DNA from: Deferribacteraceae bacterium
GTDB lineage: Bacteria; Chrysiogenota; Deferribacteres; Deferribacterales; Deferrivibrionaceae
Assembly: GCA_020054865.1 (NCBI GenBank)
Contig: JAIHAR010000001.1
Span: 1 to 64,000, forward strand
Length of the DNA stretch: 64,000 nt
Direction of reading: 5' to 3'
Each line of letters begins with the position of its first letter. The first letter of the stretch is position 1. The translations under genes were made by a program, and so were the position numbers. The notes below the pieces were generated by a model. The model was not told the DNA's origin and did no database searches. It was given only the letters and a program-made list of their open reading frames with translations. This document shows, piece by piece, positions 35,609 through 44,896 of the stretch.

Positions 35609-36163
35609 ATGAAAAAATATCTATTATTTTTAATGGTTTTTGTTTTCTTTAATTTAAGCTTTGCCGCTGATGGTGAAAAGCGAATTGCTGCTGTTTGTGC
35701 AGGATGTCACGGAACAAATGGTGCATCGGTTGGCGACTCAATACCAATAATTGGTGGGCAAAGTGAAGATTATTTGAAAAAAGTTATGAAAGAATATAGT
35801 GAAGACAAAAGAGTCGGGTCTGTGATGCTAAAAGTTGCAAAAGGATACGATGACAAAAGAATAGAATATATTGCTAAGTATTTTTCCAAACAAAAATGGG
35901 TTAGTTCAAATAAGCCATTTGATAAGAAATTGGCAGAAGAAGGGGAAAAGATTGCTGTTATATGTTTTGACTGCCATGGTAAAAATGGCAAAGGTATGGA
36001 TGAATATCCAAGAATTGCAGGTCAGCATGCATTTTACCTCAAGCAAGTTTTAAAAGAATACAAGGACGGAATAAATAAAAATGACGAAATGTCACTGTTA
36101 AAAGAATATTCAGATGAACAGATAGAAGCACTTGCCAATTATTTTTCTTCAATCAGGCAGTAG
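35609..36163 (+). CDS. fccA: Diheme cytochrome c (c4 / FccA type), flavocytochrome c heme subunit
   Basis: This exported protein of about 184 residues has a signal peptide (1-19, cleavage near SFA-AD) and two c-type heme sites, CAGCH at 30-34 and CFDCH at 119-123, in two repeated domains as in cytochrome c4. It should pass electrons from the flavoprotein encoded next to the respiratory chain. ATG 35609 is chosen because AAGGAGG lies five bases upstream; the in-frame GTG at 35603 overlaps that site. The flavoprotein gene follows 13 bases after the stop. Confidence 0.9.
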   Translation: MKKYLLFLMVFVFFNLSFAADGEKRIAAVCAGCHGTNGASVGDSIPIIGGQSEDYLKKVMKEYSEDKRVGSVMLKVAKGYDDKRIEYIAKYFSKQKWVSSNKPFDKKLAEEGEKIAVICFDCHGKNGKGMDEYPRIAGQHAFYLKQVLKEYKDGINKNDEMSLLKEYSDEQIEALANYFSSIRQ

Positions 36164-36176
36164 CAGGAGGATGAGT

Positions 36177-37463
36177 ATGAAACTAAATAGAAGAAATTTT
36201 GTAAAAAATTCTGCGATATTGACTGCAGGATTTGGAGTATATGGAATTGCCAGAAATGCAACTGCTTCGATAATGCCTAAAAAAGGGAAAAGAGTTGTCG
36301 TTTTGGGTGGTGGATTTGGCGGATGTACTGCTGCAAAATATATCAAGCTTAATGATCCTTCAATTGAGGTAATTCTTGTAGAAAAAAACGATAAATTCAT
36401 CTCATGCCCCATTTCAAACCTTGTAATTGTAGGCTTGAGGGGCATGGATTTTATAACATTCAAGTACGACCAGCTGCAAAAAAACTACGGAATTAAATTT
36501 TTGCAGGCAGAAGCTGTCCAGATTATCCCAGAAAAAAATCAGCTTGTAACATCAAAAGGTTCAATCGAATATGACAGGCTCGTTGTTTCACCGGGGATAG
36601 GCTTTATTGAAAATAAAGAGATAGGATATCAGTTATCGCTTGCAAACAAAATTCCTCATGCATGGAAAGCAGGCAAACAGACGGAAATACTGAAAGCACA
36701 ACTTCAAAATTTACCAAAAGGTGGAAGCGTAATTTTGAGAGTTCCTAAGTCACCTTACAGATGTCCGCCCGGGCCATATGAAAGAGCATCTCTAATTGCA
36801 AACTATATAAAAAGAAATAATCTTGGTGGCAAAATTTTTGTTCTTGACCCAAATGACGATGTAACATCAAAAGGTAAACTTTTCAAGGCCGCCTGGGGTG
36901 ATTTATACAAAGATATACTGGAATATTATAATCAGGTTGATGTAACAAATATCAATGCGGAAAAGATGAATATTGAAACAAATAAAGGGAATTTTACTGG
37001 AAATGTCATAAATTTTATACCTGACCAGAAAGCTTCTGACACTGCATTTAAACTTGGGCTTATCCCGGAAGGTAAATTGTGGGCTTTTGTGGACTCTTAC
37101 ACATTTGAGTCAGAAGCAATAAAAAACGTATATGTTATAGGTGATTCAACAAATACCGGAAGTGTAGGTACAGTGCCCAAATCAGGGTATATTGCAAACT
37201 CAATGGGTAAAGTTGTTGCTGAATCTGTTGTGGCATCTCTAAAAGGGGAAAAACCGCCAAAACCTTTTATGGCAAACGCCTGCTACAGCATGGTTAGTGA
37301 TAGTGAAGCTATATGGGTAACAGCCGTGTATGAGTTTGATGACAACGTTAAAAGAACTATAACAATAAAAAATGCTTCAGGCACACCTCATGAAAGATCA
37401 AAAATTGATGCATTCCATCAAATTAGCTGGGCAGAAAATATATGGAATGACGTTTTAATGTAA
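36177..37463 (+). CDS. fccB: Sulfide dehydrogenase flavoprotein subunit (FccB/SoxF type)
   Basis: This protein of about 428 residues begins with a Tat signal (NRRNFVKNSAILTAGFG at 4-20) and has FAD motif GGGFGGCTAAKY at 44-55. Redox cysteines are C77 (ISCPISN) and C196 (YRCPPGPYERA). A C-terminal flavocytochrome-c sulfide dehydrogenase domain (NACYSMVSDSEAIWVTAVY) follows. With FccA it would oxidise sulfide to sulfur in the periplasm and reduce cytochrome c. I chose ATG 36177 because AGGAGG at 36165-36170 is six bases away; ATG 36171 directly abuts that site. Confidence 0.92.
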   Translation: MKLNRRNFVKNSAILTAGFGVYGIARNATASIMPKKGKRVVVLGGGFGGCTAAKYIKLNDPSIEVILVEKNDKFISCPISNLVIVGLRGMDFITFKYDQLQKNYGIKFLQAEAVQIIPEKNQLVTSKGSIEYDRLVVSPGIGFIENKEIGYQLSLANKIPHAWKAGKQTEILKAQLQNLPKGGSVILRVPKSPYRCPPGPYERASLIANYIKRNNLGGKIFVLDPNDDVTSKGKLFKAAWGDLYKDILEYYNQVDVTNINAEKMNIETNKGNFTGNVINFIPDQKASDTAFKLGLIPEGKLWAFVDSYTFESEAIKNVYVIGDSTNTGSVGTVPKSGYIANSMGKVVAESVVASLKGEKPPKPFMANACYSMVSDSEAIWVTAVYEFDDNVKRTITIKNASGTPHERSKIDAFHQISWAENIWNDVLM

Positions 37464-37491
37464 AAAAAGGCAGCCATAGCTGCCTTTTTTT
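37462..37491. terminator. Bidirectional terminator between fccB and rnpB
   Basis: GGCAGC (37469-37474), loop CATA and GCTGCC (37479-37484) are flanked by A7 and T7, so both strands end in a U-run. It serves fccAB on the plus strand and RNase P RNA on the minus strand. Confidence 0.9.
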
Positions 37492-37908
<417 letters not shown>

Positions 37909-37915
37909 AATGACT

Positions 37916-37921
37916 ATTATA
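37916..37921 (-). promoter_or_regulatory. -10 element of rnpB inside the glycosylase gene
   Basis: The minus strand reads TATAAT, with the RNase P RNA 5' end seven to eight bases downstream. No good -35 is visible at 16-18 bases. It lies within the coding end of the upstream glycosylase. Confidence 0.55.
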
Positions 37922-38588
37922 ATAGTTACATTCAATTTTTAAAGGGCAAAATTCACATTTTGGTTTTTTACGACAGAAATCTTTACAAACATTAACAATC
38001 AAAGCATGATATTCTTTATAAATCTCCACATCATAGGTTATATGTTTATGAAACATATTTTGTAAGTCATCATAATCTTCGGATAAGTTTATACCAAGTC
38101 TTTTAAACAACCTTTTTGTATAAGCATCAACAACAAAAACCGGAAAATCAAGTGCATAAAGTAAAATAGAATCCGCCGTTTCCTTACCAATCCCATTTAT
38201 TTCAAGTAAAGTCTTCCTTAAGTTTTGAAAATTCATATTTTTCAGTCTTTCAATATTACCATTACAAATTTTATTGATAGTATTTACAAAATTTTTCAGT
38301 CTTTTGGTTTTAAGATTATAAAAGCCTGATGGTTTTATAAGCTCTTTTAAAGCAAAATCATCAATGCCGCAAATTTTATTAAAATCAAGCAGACCAGCAT
38401 TTTTCAAGTTATAGAGACTTTTTTCCACATTTCTCCAGTTTGTATTTTGAGTAAGAATTGCACCTACCATAACTTCAAAAGATGACTCAGCAGGCCACCA
38501 AAAAGTCTTGCCGTAAAATTTTTCAAGAAGGCTATAAATTTGAATCAATCTCTCTTGCATTTTGCCACCAATTTAATATTAATATGAT

Positions 38589-38942
38589 ATGTTTGACTTA
38601 ACACAACTGAACAATCAAATCAATATGATGAAATCCGAAACCCTTTCAAGATATGGCAAAAGAGTTGATATAATAATTAAAATGATTGATAAAGAGCTTA
38701 ATTTTTTAAACAGAAATAAGATGATATTGGATAAAATTGCCGTAAAAGTTAAAACTTCCAGACGAAAAAAGAAAAAAATTTATGAAAAGTTAGCTGAAAG
38801 GATACAAATAAAAATAAATAGCTCTTCAATAAAGCTGGAAAAGATGTATATTTTAAAGAAAAAATATATAGATGAATATAAACTGCAAAGAGAAATACTT
38901 GGCATATATGACCATACTTTCATTGATGATTTTTATGAATAA
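38589..38942 (+). CDS. Small basic helical protein of unknown function
   Basis: This 117-residue, lysine-rich protein is predicted to be almost entirely helical (residues 1-100), perhaps a coiled coil, with an acidic end (DHTFIDDFYE). I recognise no family. It is divergent from the glycosylase, and no SD precedes the ATG. TTGCAT (38555-38560) and TATTAA (38577-38582), 16 bases apart, would place the transcript start on the ATG. The next small gene follows after 46 bases and may share the transcript. Confidence 0.65.
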   Translation: MFDLTQLNNQINMMKSETLSRYGKRVDIIIKMIDKELNFLNRNKMILDKIAVKVKTSRRKKKKIYEKLAERIQIKINSSSIKLEKMYILKKKYIDEYKLQREILGIYDHTFIDDFYE

Positions 38943-38988
38943 TTAAAGTTTTGCCATTTTTAGCCGAATTATTTTAGAGAGGTTAAAT

Positions 38989-39213
38989 ATGGATAATATA
39001 CTTTTTCCAACTATTACCACAATAAAGAGTGCCAATAACAACTATTTGAAAAATGAACCGAGAAAAAAATTCCGCTTTAAGGGGAAAGTTATTCATATGA
39101 GGCAGGCAAGAAATGATGAAAATGGTAATACAGTAATTTTAATATCTACTGATTTAAGCATAAAAGAGCTTGATTCTTTGAAAAATAAAGAGATTACAAT
39201 CCTTTCAGAATAA
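38989..39213 (+). CDS. Small conserved-looking protein of unknown function
   Basis: This 74-residue protein has a basic N-terminal half (EPRKKFRFKGKVIHMRQAR) and a mixed C-terminal half. GAGAGG precedes the ATG at a good distance. I recognise no domain; the KGKV-NTVILIST-ITILSE pattern suggests a small beta-rich fold. It is probably co-transcribed with the gene at 38589. Confidence 0.65.
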   Translation: MDNILFPTITTIKSANNNYLKNEPRKKFRFKGKVIHMRQARNDENGNTVILISTDLSIKELDSLKNKEITILSE

Positions 39214-39216
39214 AAA

Positions 39217-39236
39217 GAAGCCGGCATCCAGCCGGC
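39217..39236 (-). terminator. Terminator of the DMT transporter gene
   Basis: GCCGGC repeats at 39220-39225 and 39231-39236 form a stem with a five-base loop. On the minus strand TTCTTTTTATT follows. A second weak hairpin (GTGG/CCAC near 39259-39271) lies between it and the gene. Confidence 0.7.
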
Positions 39237-39305
39237 AATGGACGATCCTTCTAACAGCGTGGTTGTTCCACTACTGCTACAAATTTTATAGCATTTTTTA
39301 TGCCA

Positions 39306-40145
39306 TTACAAGTTTATTTTTATCAATACTGCTCCCGAAAGAATCAAAAACGCCCCTACAAATCTTGTCACAGAAATTTTTTCTTTCAAAAAATAATATC
39401 CTATCAAAAGGCCAAAAAGTGAATTTACCTGTCTTAATGCTGTTGCATACGATACATTCATATAGGTAAGACCAATTCTATACGATAAAAACGAAAGAAA
39501 TATTATTCCACCACCCAATAAAACATACTTTTTATTTTTTGAAAATTCCATAATATGGTTTCCATACTTAATATTAGCTTGGACAAATAAAAACAGCGTC
39601 ATAAAAAATACGACTGAGTAAATGTAAAGCATAAAGCTGTTTGTTGTGACACCAAATTTATCTATAATAGCCCCAAATGAATAAAACAGTGAAGCAAGAA
39701 GAGCAAAAAATATCCCTTTGTTGTCTATCTTCCCTTTTAATCGGGACATATGCATCGTAAAAATACCTATAAATATTATTAATATTCCCAATAGGCCACT
39801 AACAGTAAATTGTTCACCAAGTAAAAGTCTTGCCCAGATAGCTACAAGAATGGGGGAAGATGTTGATACAGGATAGGCAAGCGAGACATCTGTGAAAACG
39901 TAACTATTTGATAAACTAAGATGATATAAAGCAAAAAAGACTGCAGCAAAGAAGCCTAAAAATATAGGCAAAAACTCAAAATTTATCATATCTCTACCAA
40001 AAAATACCATGAATATGGTAAAAATAATCAAGTTGATTATATGCATCTGGTAGTTAAATACAAACTTATTATTAGATTTTTTCAATAATATATTCCACAA
40101 AGAATGTGTAAAAGCACTAAATATAACTAAAGCCAATCCTGTCAT
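39306..40145 (-). CDS. EamA-family drug/metabolite transporter
   Basis: This 279-residue inner-membrane protein has about ten helices in two EamA repeats (about 1-130 and 140-279). Family signs are SAFTHSLWNILLKKS at the N-terminus, PVSTSSPILVAIWARLLLGEQF near 92-113 and NSLFGLLIGYYFLKEKIS near 240-257. Members export amino acids, sugars or nucleosides; the substrate cannot be predicted. It is a single-gene unit, divergent from citrate synthase. Confidence 0.88.
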   Translation of the reverse strand: MTGLALVIFSAFTHSLWNILLKKSNNKFVFNYQMHIINLIIFTIFMVFFGRDMINFEFLPIFLGFFAAVFFALYHLSLSNSYVFTDVSLAYPVSTSSPILVAIWARLLLGEQFTVSGLLGILIIFIGIFTMHMSRLKGKIDNKGIFFALLASLFYSFGAIIDKFGVTTNSFMLYIYSVVFFMTLFLFVQANIKYGNHIMEFSKNKKYVLLGGGIIFLSFLSYRIGLTYMNVSYATALRQVNSLFGLLIGYYFLKEKISVTRFVGAFLILSGAVLIKINL

Positions 40146-40310
40146 AATTATTTTTAATAATTATAATCTTATTTTAAATCAAGCAGTATATTCAAAAGAT
40201 GTTTATTTATATCACGATAGTTACGGATGTGATGATTTCAATTGATAAAATATATAAATACCCTTTATTTATTAAATAAATCATAAAAAATTTATATGTA
40301 TTTATAATAC

Positions 40311-40326
40311 ATATTGTATACAATAT
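40311..40326. promoter_or_regulatory. Perfect palindrome upstream of citrate synthase, candidate GntR-type operator
   Basis: ATATTGTATACAATAT is identical on both strands, and its core TTGTATACAA resembles sites of GntR-family regulators. It lies 12 bases before TTGACA (40339-40344). That hexamer has TAAAAA at 17 bases, while a TATAAT at 40354-40359 lacks a proper -35. The rest of the 40146-40413 gap is AT-rich with no other signal. Confidence 0.6.
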
Positions 40327-40413
40327 ACAACAAAAAGATTGACAATAGAAAAGTATAATGCTAAAAAATAAACAGCGGTTTAAAAACAGAGACACTAATT
40401 TAAGGAGGTTTAT

Positions 40414-41727
40414 ATGTCATTAAAAGAAGTATTAGCTAAGAAGATTGAAGCTCACAGACCAAGAACAACTAGGCTTGTCAAAGAATATGGTGACGTTAAA
40501 GTTTGTGATGTGACAATTTCTCAGGTAATTGGTGGAATGAGAGGGATAAAGTCATTGGTGACAGATATTTCTTACCTCGACCCAATGGAAGGGATCAGAT
40601 TTAGAGGGATGACAATTGATGAAACTTTTGCTGCTCTCCCTAAAGTTCCTGGTTCAGAATATCCATATGTTGAGGGTTTTTGGTGGCTTCTTCTTACAGG
40701 CGATGTTCCAACCATGGAGCAAACTCTTGAAGTAGTTGCTGACTGGAAAGCCCGTGCACAGGTACCTGAGTACGTTTGGGATATTTTAAGAACTATGCCA
40801 AGAGATACACATCCTATGACTATGTTCTCAGCAGCTATCCTTGCAATGCAAAGAGAATCTATTTTTGCCAAAAACTATGCCGCAGGGAAATTTAATAAAA
40901 TGACTTGCTGGGAAGATATGTATGAAGACTGTAACAACCTGCTTGCAAAATTGCCTACAATAGCTGCCTATATTTACAGGATGAAATATAAAGGTGATAC
41001 ACCTATCGCTCCAAATCCTGAGCTTGATTGGGGTGGAAACTTTGCTCACATGATGGGCATCGGCAAACCATATGATGATGTGGCAAGGATGTATTTTATC
41101 CTTCACTCTGACCACGAATCAGGAAACGTTTCAGCTCACACTACCCACCTTGTTGCATCAGCTCTTTCTGATGCTTACTACTCACTTTCAGCTGGTATCA
41201 ATGGTCTTGCAGGCCCACTTCACGGTCTTGCTAACCAGGAAGTACTTGCCTGGACTCAAAACTTTATGCAAAAACTTGGTGGGAAACTTCCTACTAAAGA
41301 AGAATTGGAAAAAGCTCTCTGGGATACACTTAATTCAGGTCAAGTTATTCCTGGGTATGGTCATGCTGTTCTTAGAAAAACTGACCCAAGATATACTGCT
41401 CAAAGAGAATTCTGTCTTAAAACACCAGGTCTTAAAGATTATCCATTGTTCCAGCTTGTCAGCATGATTTATGAAGTAGCTCCAAAAGTTCTCATGGAGC
41501 ATGGCAAAGCTAAAAACCCATGGCCAAATGTTGATGCTCAGTCTGGTGTTATTCAGTGGTACTATGGTGTTACTGAATACGATTTTTATACTGTATTGTT
41601 TGGTGTTGGCCGTGCACTTGGTGTTCTTGCTAACATTACCTGGGACAGAGCTCTTGGTTATGCAATCGAAAGACCTAAGTCTGTTACTACAGATATGCTT
41701 GAAGAAATCGCAGGAATTAAAAAATAA
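40414..41727 (+). CDS. gltA: Citrate synthase, eukaryotic (mitochondrial) type
   Basis: This 437-residue enzyme condenses oxaloacetate and acetyl-CoA. Catalytic residues are H270 (GPLHGLANQEVL), H317 (GYGHAVLRKTDPR) and D374 (VDAQSGV), almost the numbering of pig-heart citrate synthase (274, 320, 375). GIRFRGMTIDE and PYVEGFWWLLLTGDVPT are also typical of the mitochondrial form, known in bacteria from Geobacter and relatives. AAGGAGG precedes the ATG. It is a monocistronic gene with a strong terminator. Enzymes of this kind can run in reverse in some anaerobes. Confidence 0.95.
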   Translation: MSLKEVLAKKIEAHRPRTTRLVKEYGDVKVCDVTISQVIGGMRGIKSLVTDISYLDPMEGIRFRGMTIDETFAALPKVPGSEYPYVEGFWWLLLTGDVPTMEQTLEVVADWKARAQVPEYVWDILRTMPRDTHPMTMFSAAILAMQRESIFAKNYAAGKFNKMTCWEDMYEDCNNLLAKLPTIAAYIYRMKYKGDTPIAPNPELDWGGNFAHMMGIGKPYDDVARMYFILHSDHESGNVSAHTTHLVASALSDAYYSLSAGINGLAGPLHGLANQEVLAWTQNFMQKLGGKLPTKEELEKALWDTLNSGQVIPGYGHAVLRKTDPRYTAQREFCLKTPGLKDYPLFQLVSMIYEVAPKVLMEHGKAKNPWPNVDAQSGVIQWYYGVTEYDFYTVLFGVGRALGVLANITWDRALGYAIERPKSVTTDMLEEIAGIKK

Positions 41728-41731
41728 AAAA

Positions 41732-41763
41732 CAAAATGGCCCCGAAAGGGGCCTCTTCTTTTA
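41732..41763. terminator. Terminator after gltA, probably bidirectional
   Basis: GGCCCC (41738-41743), tetraloop GAAA and GGGGCC (41748-41753) are followed by TCTTCTTTTA. On the minus strand ATTTTGTTTTTT follows, so it also ends the MBL-hydrolase transcript. Confidence 0.9.
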
Positions 41764-41783
41764 TCTTAGAAATAACATAAAAA

Positions 41784-42599
41784 TCAAATTATCATTGAAT
41801 CCCTGGCAATAATAGAGTTAGGGCATTTTTTTAGAGACATTAAATGCATTTTTTCCAAGATATTGTCATCATATTCGGGATTATGATGAAACAGAACAAA
41901 ATTTTTTACATTTGCTTTTTTGGCAATTTCACAACCTTTAACATATGTTGAATGCCCCCAGCCTCTTTTGGATACACCATCCATTTTCCCCTCATAATCT
42001 TCAGGCAAATATGTAGTATCATAAATCAAAAAATCAGCACCTTTTGCAAATGCAATCAGCTCTTCATCAGAAGATGGGGAATGTTCATAATCGGTAGCAT
42101 AAATATATGTAATCCCATTGATATTTAACTTGTATATCTTTGATGTATTGGGATGATTACCATCAATATAGGTTAATTCAGAGCCGTTAAATATGTATTT
42201 TTTTCTTTCCTCAAGAATGTTAAAAGAAAGTTTGGCTTTAAAAACCTCCACACTGACAGGAAAAAATGGTGGCTTATAAATATTGCCAAGAAACTCTTCA
42301 AGAGTAGAAAAATTATAATTTTTGCTGAGGTAAAAATTCAGTTTAACATTATTATGAAAAATCGGTTTAAATCCGAGAATGCCAATCAAATGATCCCAAT
42401 GAATGTGTGAAAAAAAAATATTATATTCTCTGATATTATTGATTTCTTCACTGCTTAGGCTTTGTACACCTGTACCCATATCAAGCAAAATTGCAGTATC
42501 ATTGTGTACGCTGATAAGTGAAGAAGTGTAACTGCCATACTTGTTGAAACCTTTTCCATAAACGCTGTTTGTCCCTCGACATCCAAGAATTTTCAGCAT
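41784..42599 (-). CDS. MBL-fold metallo-hydrolase
   Basis: This 271-residue metallo-beta-lactamase-fold protein has the dinuclear metal motif SHIHWDH (H65, H67, D69, H70), YIDGNHPNTSKIY near 150 and ATDYEHSP near 173. It ends with LFHHNPEYDD near 241. It resembles RNase Z/PhnP-type phosphodiesterases, so a cyclic nucleotide or phosphodiester substrate is possible. It overlaps the GHKL ATPase gene by seven bases, which suggests a shared signalling role. Confidence 0.85.
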   Translation of the reverse strand: MLKILGCRGTNSVYGKGFNKYGSYTSSLISVHNDTAILLDMGTGVQSLSSEEINNIREYNIFFSHIHWDHLIGILGFKPIFHNNVKLNFYLSKNYNFSTLEEFLGNIYKPPFFPVSVEVFKAKLSFNILEERKKYIFNGSELTYIDGNHPNTSKIYKLNINGITYIYATDYEHSPSSDEELIAFAKGADFLIYDTTYLPEDYEGKMDGVSKRGWGHSTYVKGCEIAKKANVKNFVLFHHNPEYDDNILEKMHLMSLKKCPNSIIARDSMII

Positions 42600-43402
42600 T
42601 TAAACCTCTTGTAAAGAGTCACTGAATTACCCTTATCATTATACTGAACCCTGTCAAAATACATCCTCGTAATCATTATACCTCTACCGTGAAGTTTTAG
42701 CAGGTTATCGTCATTTATTTCCTGCACATTCTTCACATCAAAACCATTACCCATATCGGTTACTTTAGCCTCGAAATATTCACTGTTATAAAAGATTTTT
42801 ACGGTTACATAACGTTTTGAATATTTTTCATTATTCAACCTTTCATTAAGTAAATCCATGTATATCCCTTTTTCAGTATTCTCAAACTTTTCATCACCGG
42901 TAATCTCAAGATTTCCGTGCTCGATACTGTTTGTAATGATTTCCGAAAGGCCAATCCTTAACTTTTGAATATCTGAAATATTGCAAAAATAAGCAAGCTC
43001 CCTTGTAATGTTATAAACTATTTTATCAACCTCAAAAATATTATTTTTTACAACAAATTCCTTACTGATAAAATTAGGGTAAAACTTTTCAGAAAAAAAA
43101 CCTGCCTTACCACCATGATACACAGTATCAACAAGCGTTCTTAATTGAACAATATCAAAAGATTCGCTAAGCTCATAAATATATTTTCTCCCCTTATTCT
43201 GTCCTATAAAAACTAAAGGTAAATCACCCAAATCAAAATTTTTATCAGAATCAGCCACATCAGTTACATACAAAATAAATCCGTAATCAAGTTCACATGG
43301 TTGCTTAATAAAATCGACGCACTCAATCTCTTCGATTTTACTGAACTCTGAAATTTTTCCAAGAATGTTGTAATTTTTAATAAAACATGCTATTTTTTTC
43401 AT
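42593..43402 (-). CDS. GHKL ATPase (anti-sigma-factor-like serine kinase domain) protein
   Basis: This protein of about 269 residues has an N-terminal domain of roughly 120 residues that I do not recognise and a C-terminal HATPase_c domain: IGLSEIITNSIEHGNL (N box), VTDMGNGFDV (G1) and LHGRGIMITRMYFDRVQY (G2). RsbW/SpoIIAB-type kinases look similar, and no histidine phosphoacceptor domain is present. I start it at ATG 43402. There is no SD, but TGTTATAAT ends seven bases before the ATG, implying a leaderless transcript; the TTG at 43453 is unlikely. It overlaps the MBL gene. Confidence 0.8.
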   Translation of the reverse strand: MKKIACFIKNYNILGKISEFSKIEEIECVDFIKQPCELDYGFILYVTDVADSDKNFDLGDLPLVFIGQNKGRKYIYELSESFDIVQLRTLVDTVYHGGKAGFFSEKFYPNFISKEFVVKNNIFEVDKIVYNITRELAYFCNISDIQKLRIGLSEIITNSIEHGNLEITGDEKFENTEKGIYMDLLNERLNNEKYSKRYVTVKIFYNSEYFEAKVTDMGNGFDVKNVQEINDDNLLKLHGRGIMITRMYFDRVQYNDKGNSVTLYKRFKC

Positions 43403-43408
43403 AATTAG

Positions 43409-43417
43409 ATTATAACA
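43409..43417 (-). promoter_or_regulatory. Extended -10 promoter directly before the GHKL ATPase gene
   Basis: The minus strand reads TGTTATAAT (43417-43409), then six bases, then ATG at 43402. The expected start site coincides with the A of the start codon. Confidence 0.6.
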
Positions 43418-43474
43418 TAATTTTTCGTAAAATAAACTTTTTTTTGAACTCAATCAAAGATATCAGGAGGGTTT

Positions 43475-44896
43475 ATGCTACCAAAAGAAATTTTTAGACA
43501 GTATGACATTAGAGGGACGGTGCCTGATACATTCAATAAAAATATTGCCTGCAATATTGCAAATGTATTTGGATATCAGATTAAAGAAAAAACTAAAAAA
43601 GATACTCCTATCGTAACCGTTGGCAGAGATGTAAGACTCTCATCGGATGAGATTTTTCAAGGAGTATTAAAGGGGCTTACCGATTCAGGTTGTGAAGTGA
43701 TAGAACTTGGTCATTGCCCTACCCCTGTCACTTATTTTAGTGCTTTTCACCTAAATCCTGACGCATATCTTATGATAACAGGAAGTCATAATCCAGCCAA
43801 CTACAATGGAATGAAACTTGGTATAGGAAAATCTACATATCACTCCGAATTAATTACATCACTTTTTGATGATTTTCAGAAGTACGGCTACAGGACAGAA
43901 ACCAATAAAGGCAAACATTCCACATTTGATATTAAAAAAGAATATATAAAATGGAACTTGAACCATTTTAGTGAACTTAAAAATAAGATAAAAAACCTTA
44001 AAAGAAGAATTACAGTAGTTATAGATGCTGGCAATGGTGTTGCTTCAGATGTGGCGCCTGAGATATTCAAAGGGCTTGGAGTAAATGTAATTGAACTGTT
44101 TTGCCAGTTTGACGGAAACTTTCCAAATCATCATCCTGACCCTACAGTAGAAGAAAACCTGATTGATGCAAAAAATAAACTAAATGAAACAGGTGCAGAC
44201 TTTGCTGTTGCCTATGACGGTGATGCAGACAGAATTGGTGTGGTAGATGAAACGCAAAATGTAATCTGGGGGGATATGCTGATATTGATTTTTGCTAAAG
44301 AAATAGCAAAAACAAAGAAAAATCCTACTGTAATAGCTGACGTCAAGGCTTCTCAGGTGCTGTTTGATGAACTTTCCAAAAACAAAATAAGCGGGATTAT
44401 GTGGAAAACAGGCCACTCTCTTATCAAGTCAAAACTTAAAGAAACCAACGCTGAGCTTGCCGGTGAGATGAGTGGACACATATTCTTTGCTGATAAATAC
44501 TTCGGCTACGATGATGCAATTTATTCTTCAGTAAGATTTCTTGAAGCTTATGTAAATGAACTTATTGAAGGTAAAGTTACAAAGGTAAGTGATTTATTAA
44601 AAAATGTTCCTAAGGTTTATAACACACCCGAAATAAGATTTGATTGTGAAGAATCCAAAAAATTTCAAATAGTAGAACAACTTTCAGAAATTTTCAGAAA
44701 CTACAAGGAAAATGGCCAATATGGAATAAAAAATATAATTACCACTGACGGAATAAGGGTTGTTTTTGAAAATGGCTGGGGGCTTTTAAGGGCAAGCAAT
44801 ACCCAACCTGTCCTTGTCATGAGATTTGAGGCCACTGATGAAAAGTCTATGAACAGTTATAAAGAACTTTTCGAAAATGAATTGCAAAAATTATAA
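43475..44896 (+). CDS. manB: Phosphomannomutase/phosphoglucomutase
   Basis: This 473-residue alpha-D-phosphohexomutase has catalytic S104 in TGSHNPANYNG, the metal loop DGDADR near 248-253, sugar loop GEMSGHIFF near 330 and phosphate site RASNTQPVLVMRFEA near 437. It interconverts hexose 1- and 6-phosphates for polysaccharide and LPS precursors. AGGAGG precedes the start. It is a single-gene unit divergent from the GHKL/MBL pair. Confidence 0.92.
   Translation: MLPKEIFRQYDIRGTVPDTFNKNIACNIANVFGYQIKEKTKKDTPIVTVGRDVRLSSDEIFQGVLKGLTDSGCEVIELGHCPTPVTYFSAFHLNPDAYLMITGSHNPANYNGMKLGIGKSTYHSELITSLFDDFQKYGYRTETNKGKHSTFDIKKEYIKWNLNHFSELKNKIKNLKRRITVVIDAGNGVASDVAPEIFKGLGVNVIELFCQFDGNFPNHHPDPTVEENLIDAKNKLNETGADFAVAYDGDADRIGVVDETQNVIWGDMLILIFAKEIAKTKKNPTVIADVKASQVLFDELSKNKISGIMWKTGHSLIKSKLKETNAELAGEMSGHIFFADKYFGYDDAIYSSVRFLEAYVNELIEGKVTKVSDLLKNVPKVYNTPEIRFDCEESKKFQIVEQLSEIFRNYKENGQYGIKNIITTDGIRVVFENGWGLLRASNTQPVLVMRFEATDEKSMNSYKELFENELQKL

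Noticed and set aside
39241-39300. Possible small RNA with a GTGG/CCAC hairpin after the EamA gene
   Set aside because: Short stem with no promoter; more likely part of the 3' end of the transporter transcript.
40339-40359. TTGACA and TATAAT close together before gltA
   Set aside because: The spacer is only nine bases, so the two hexamers cannot form one promoter; I list only the palindrome and the alternatives.
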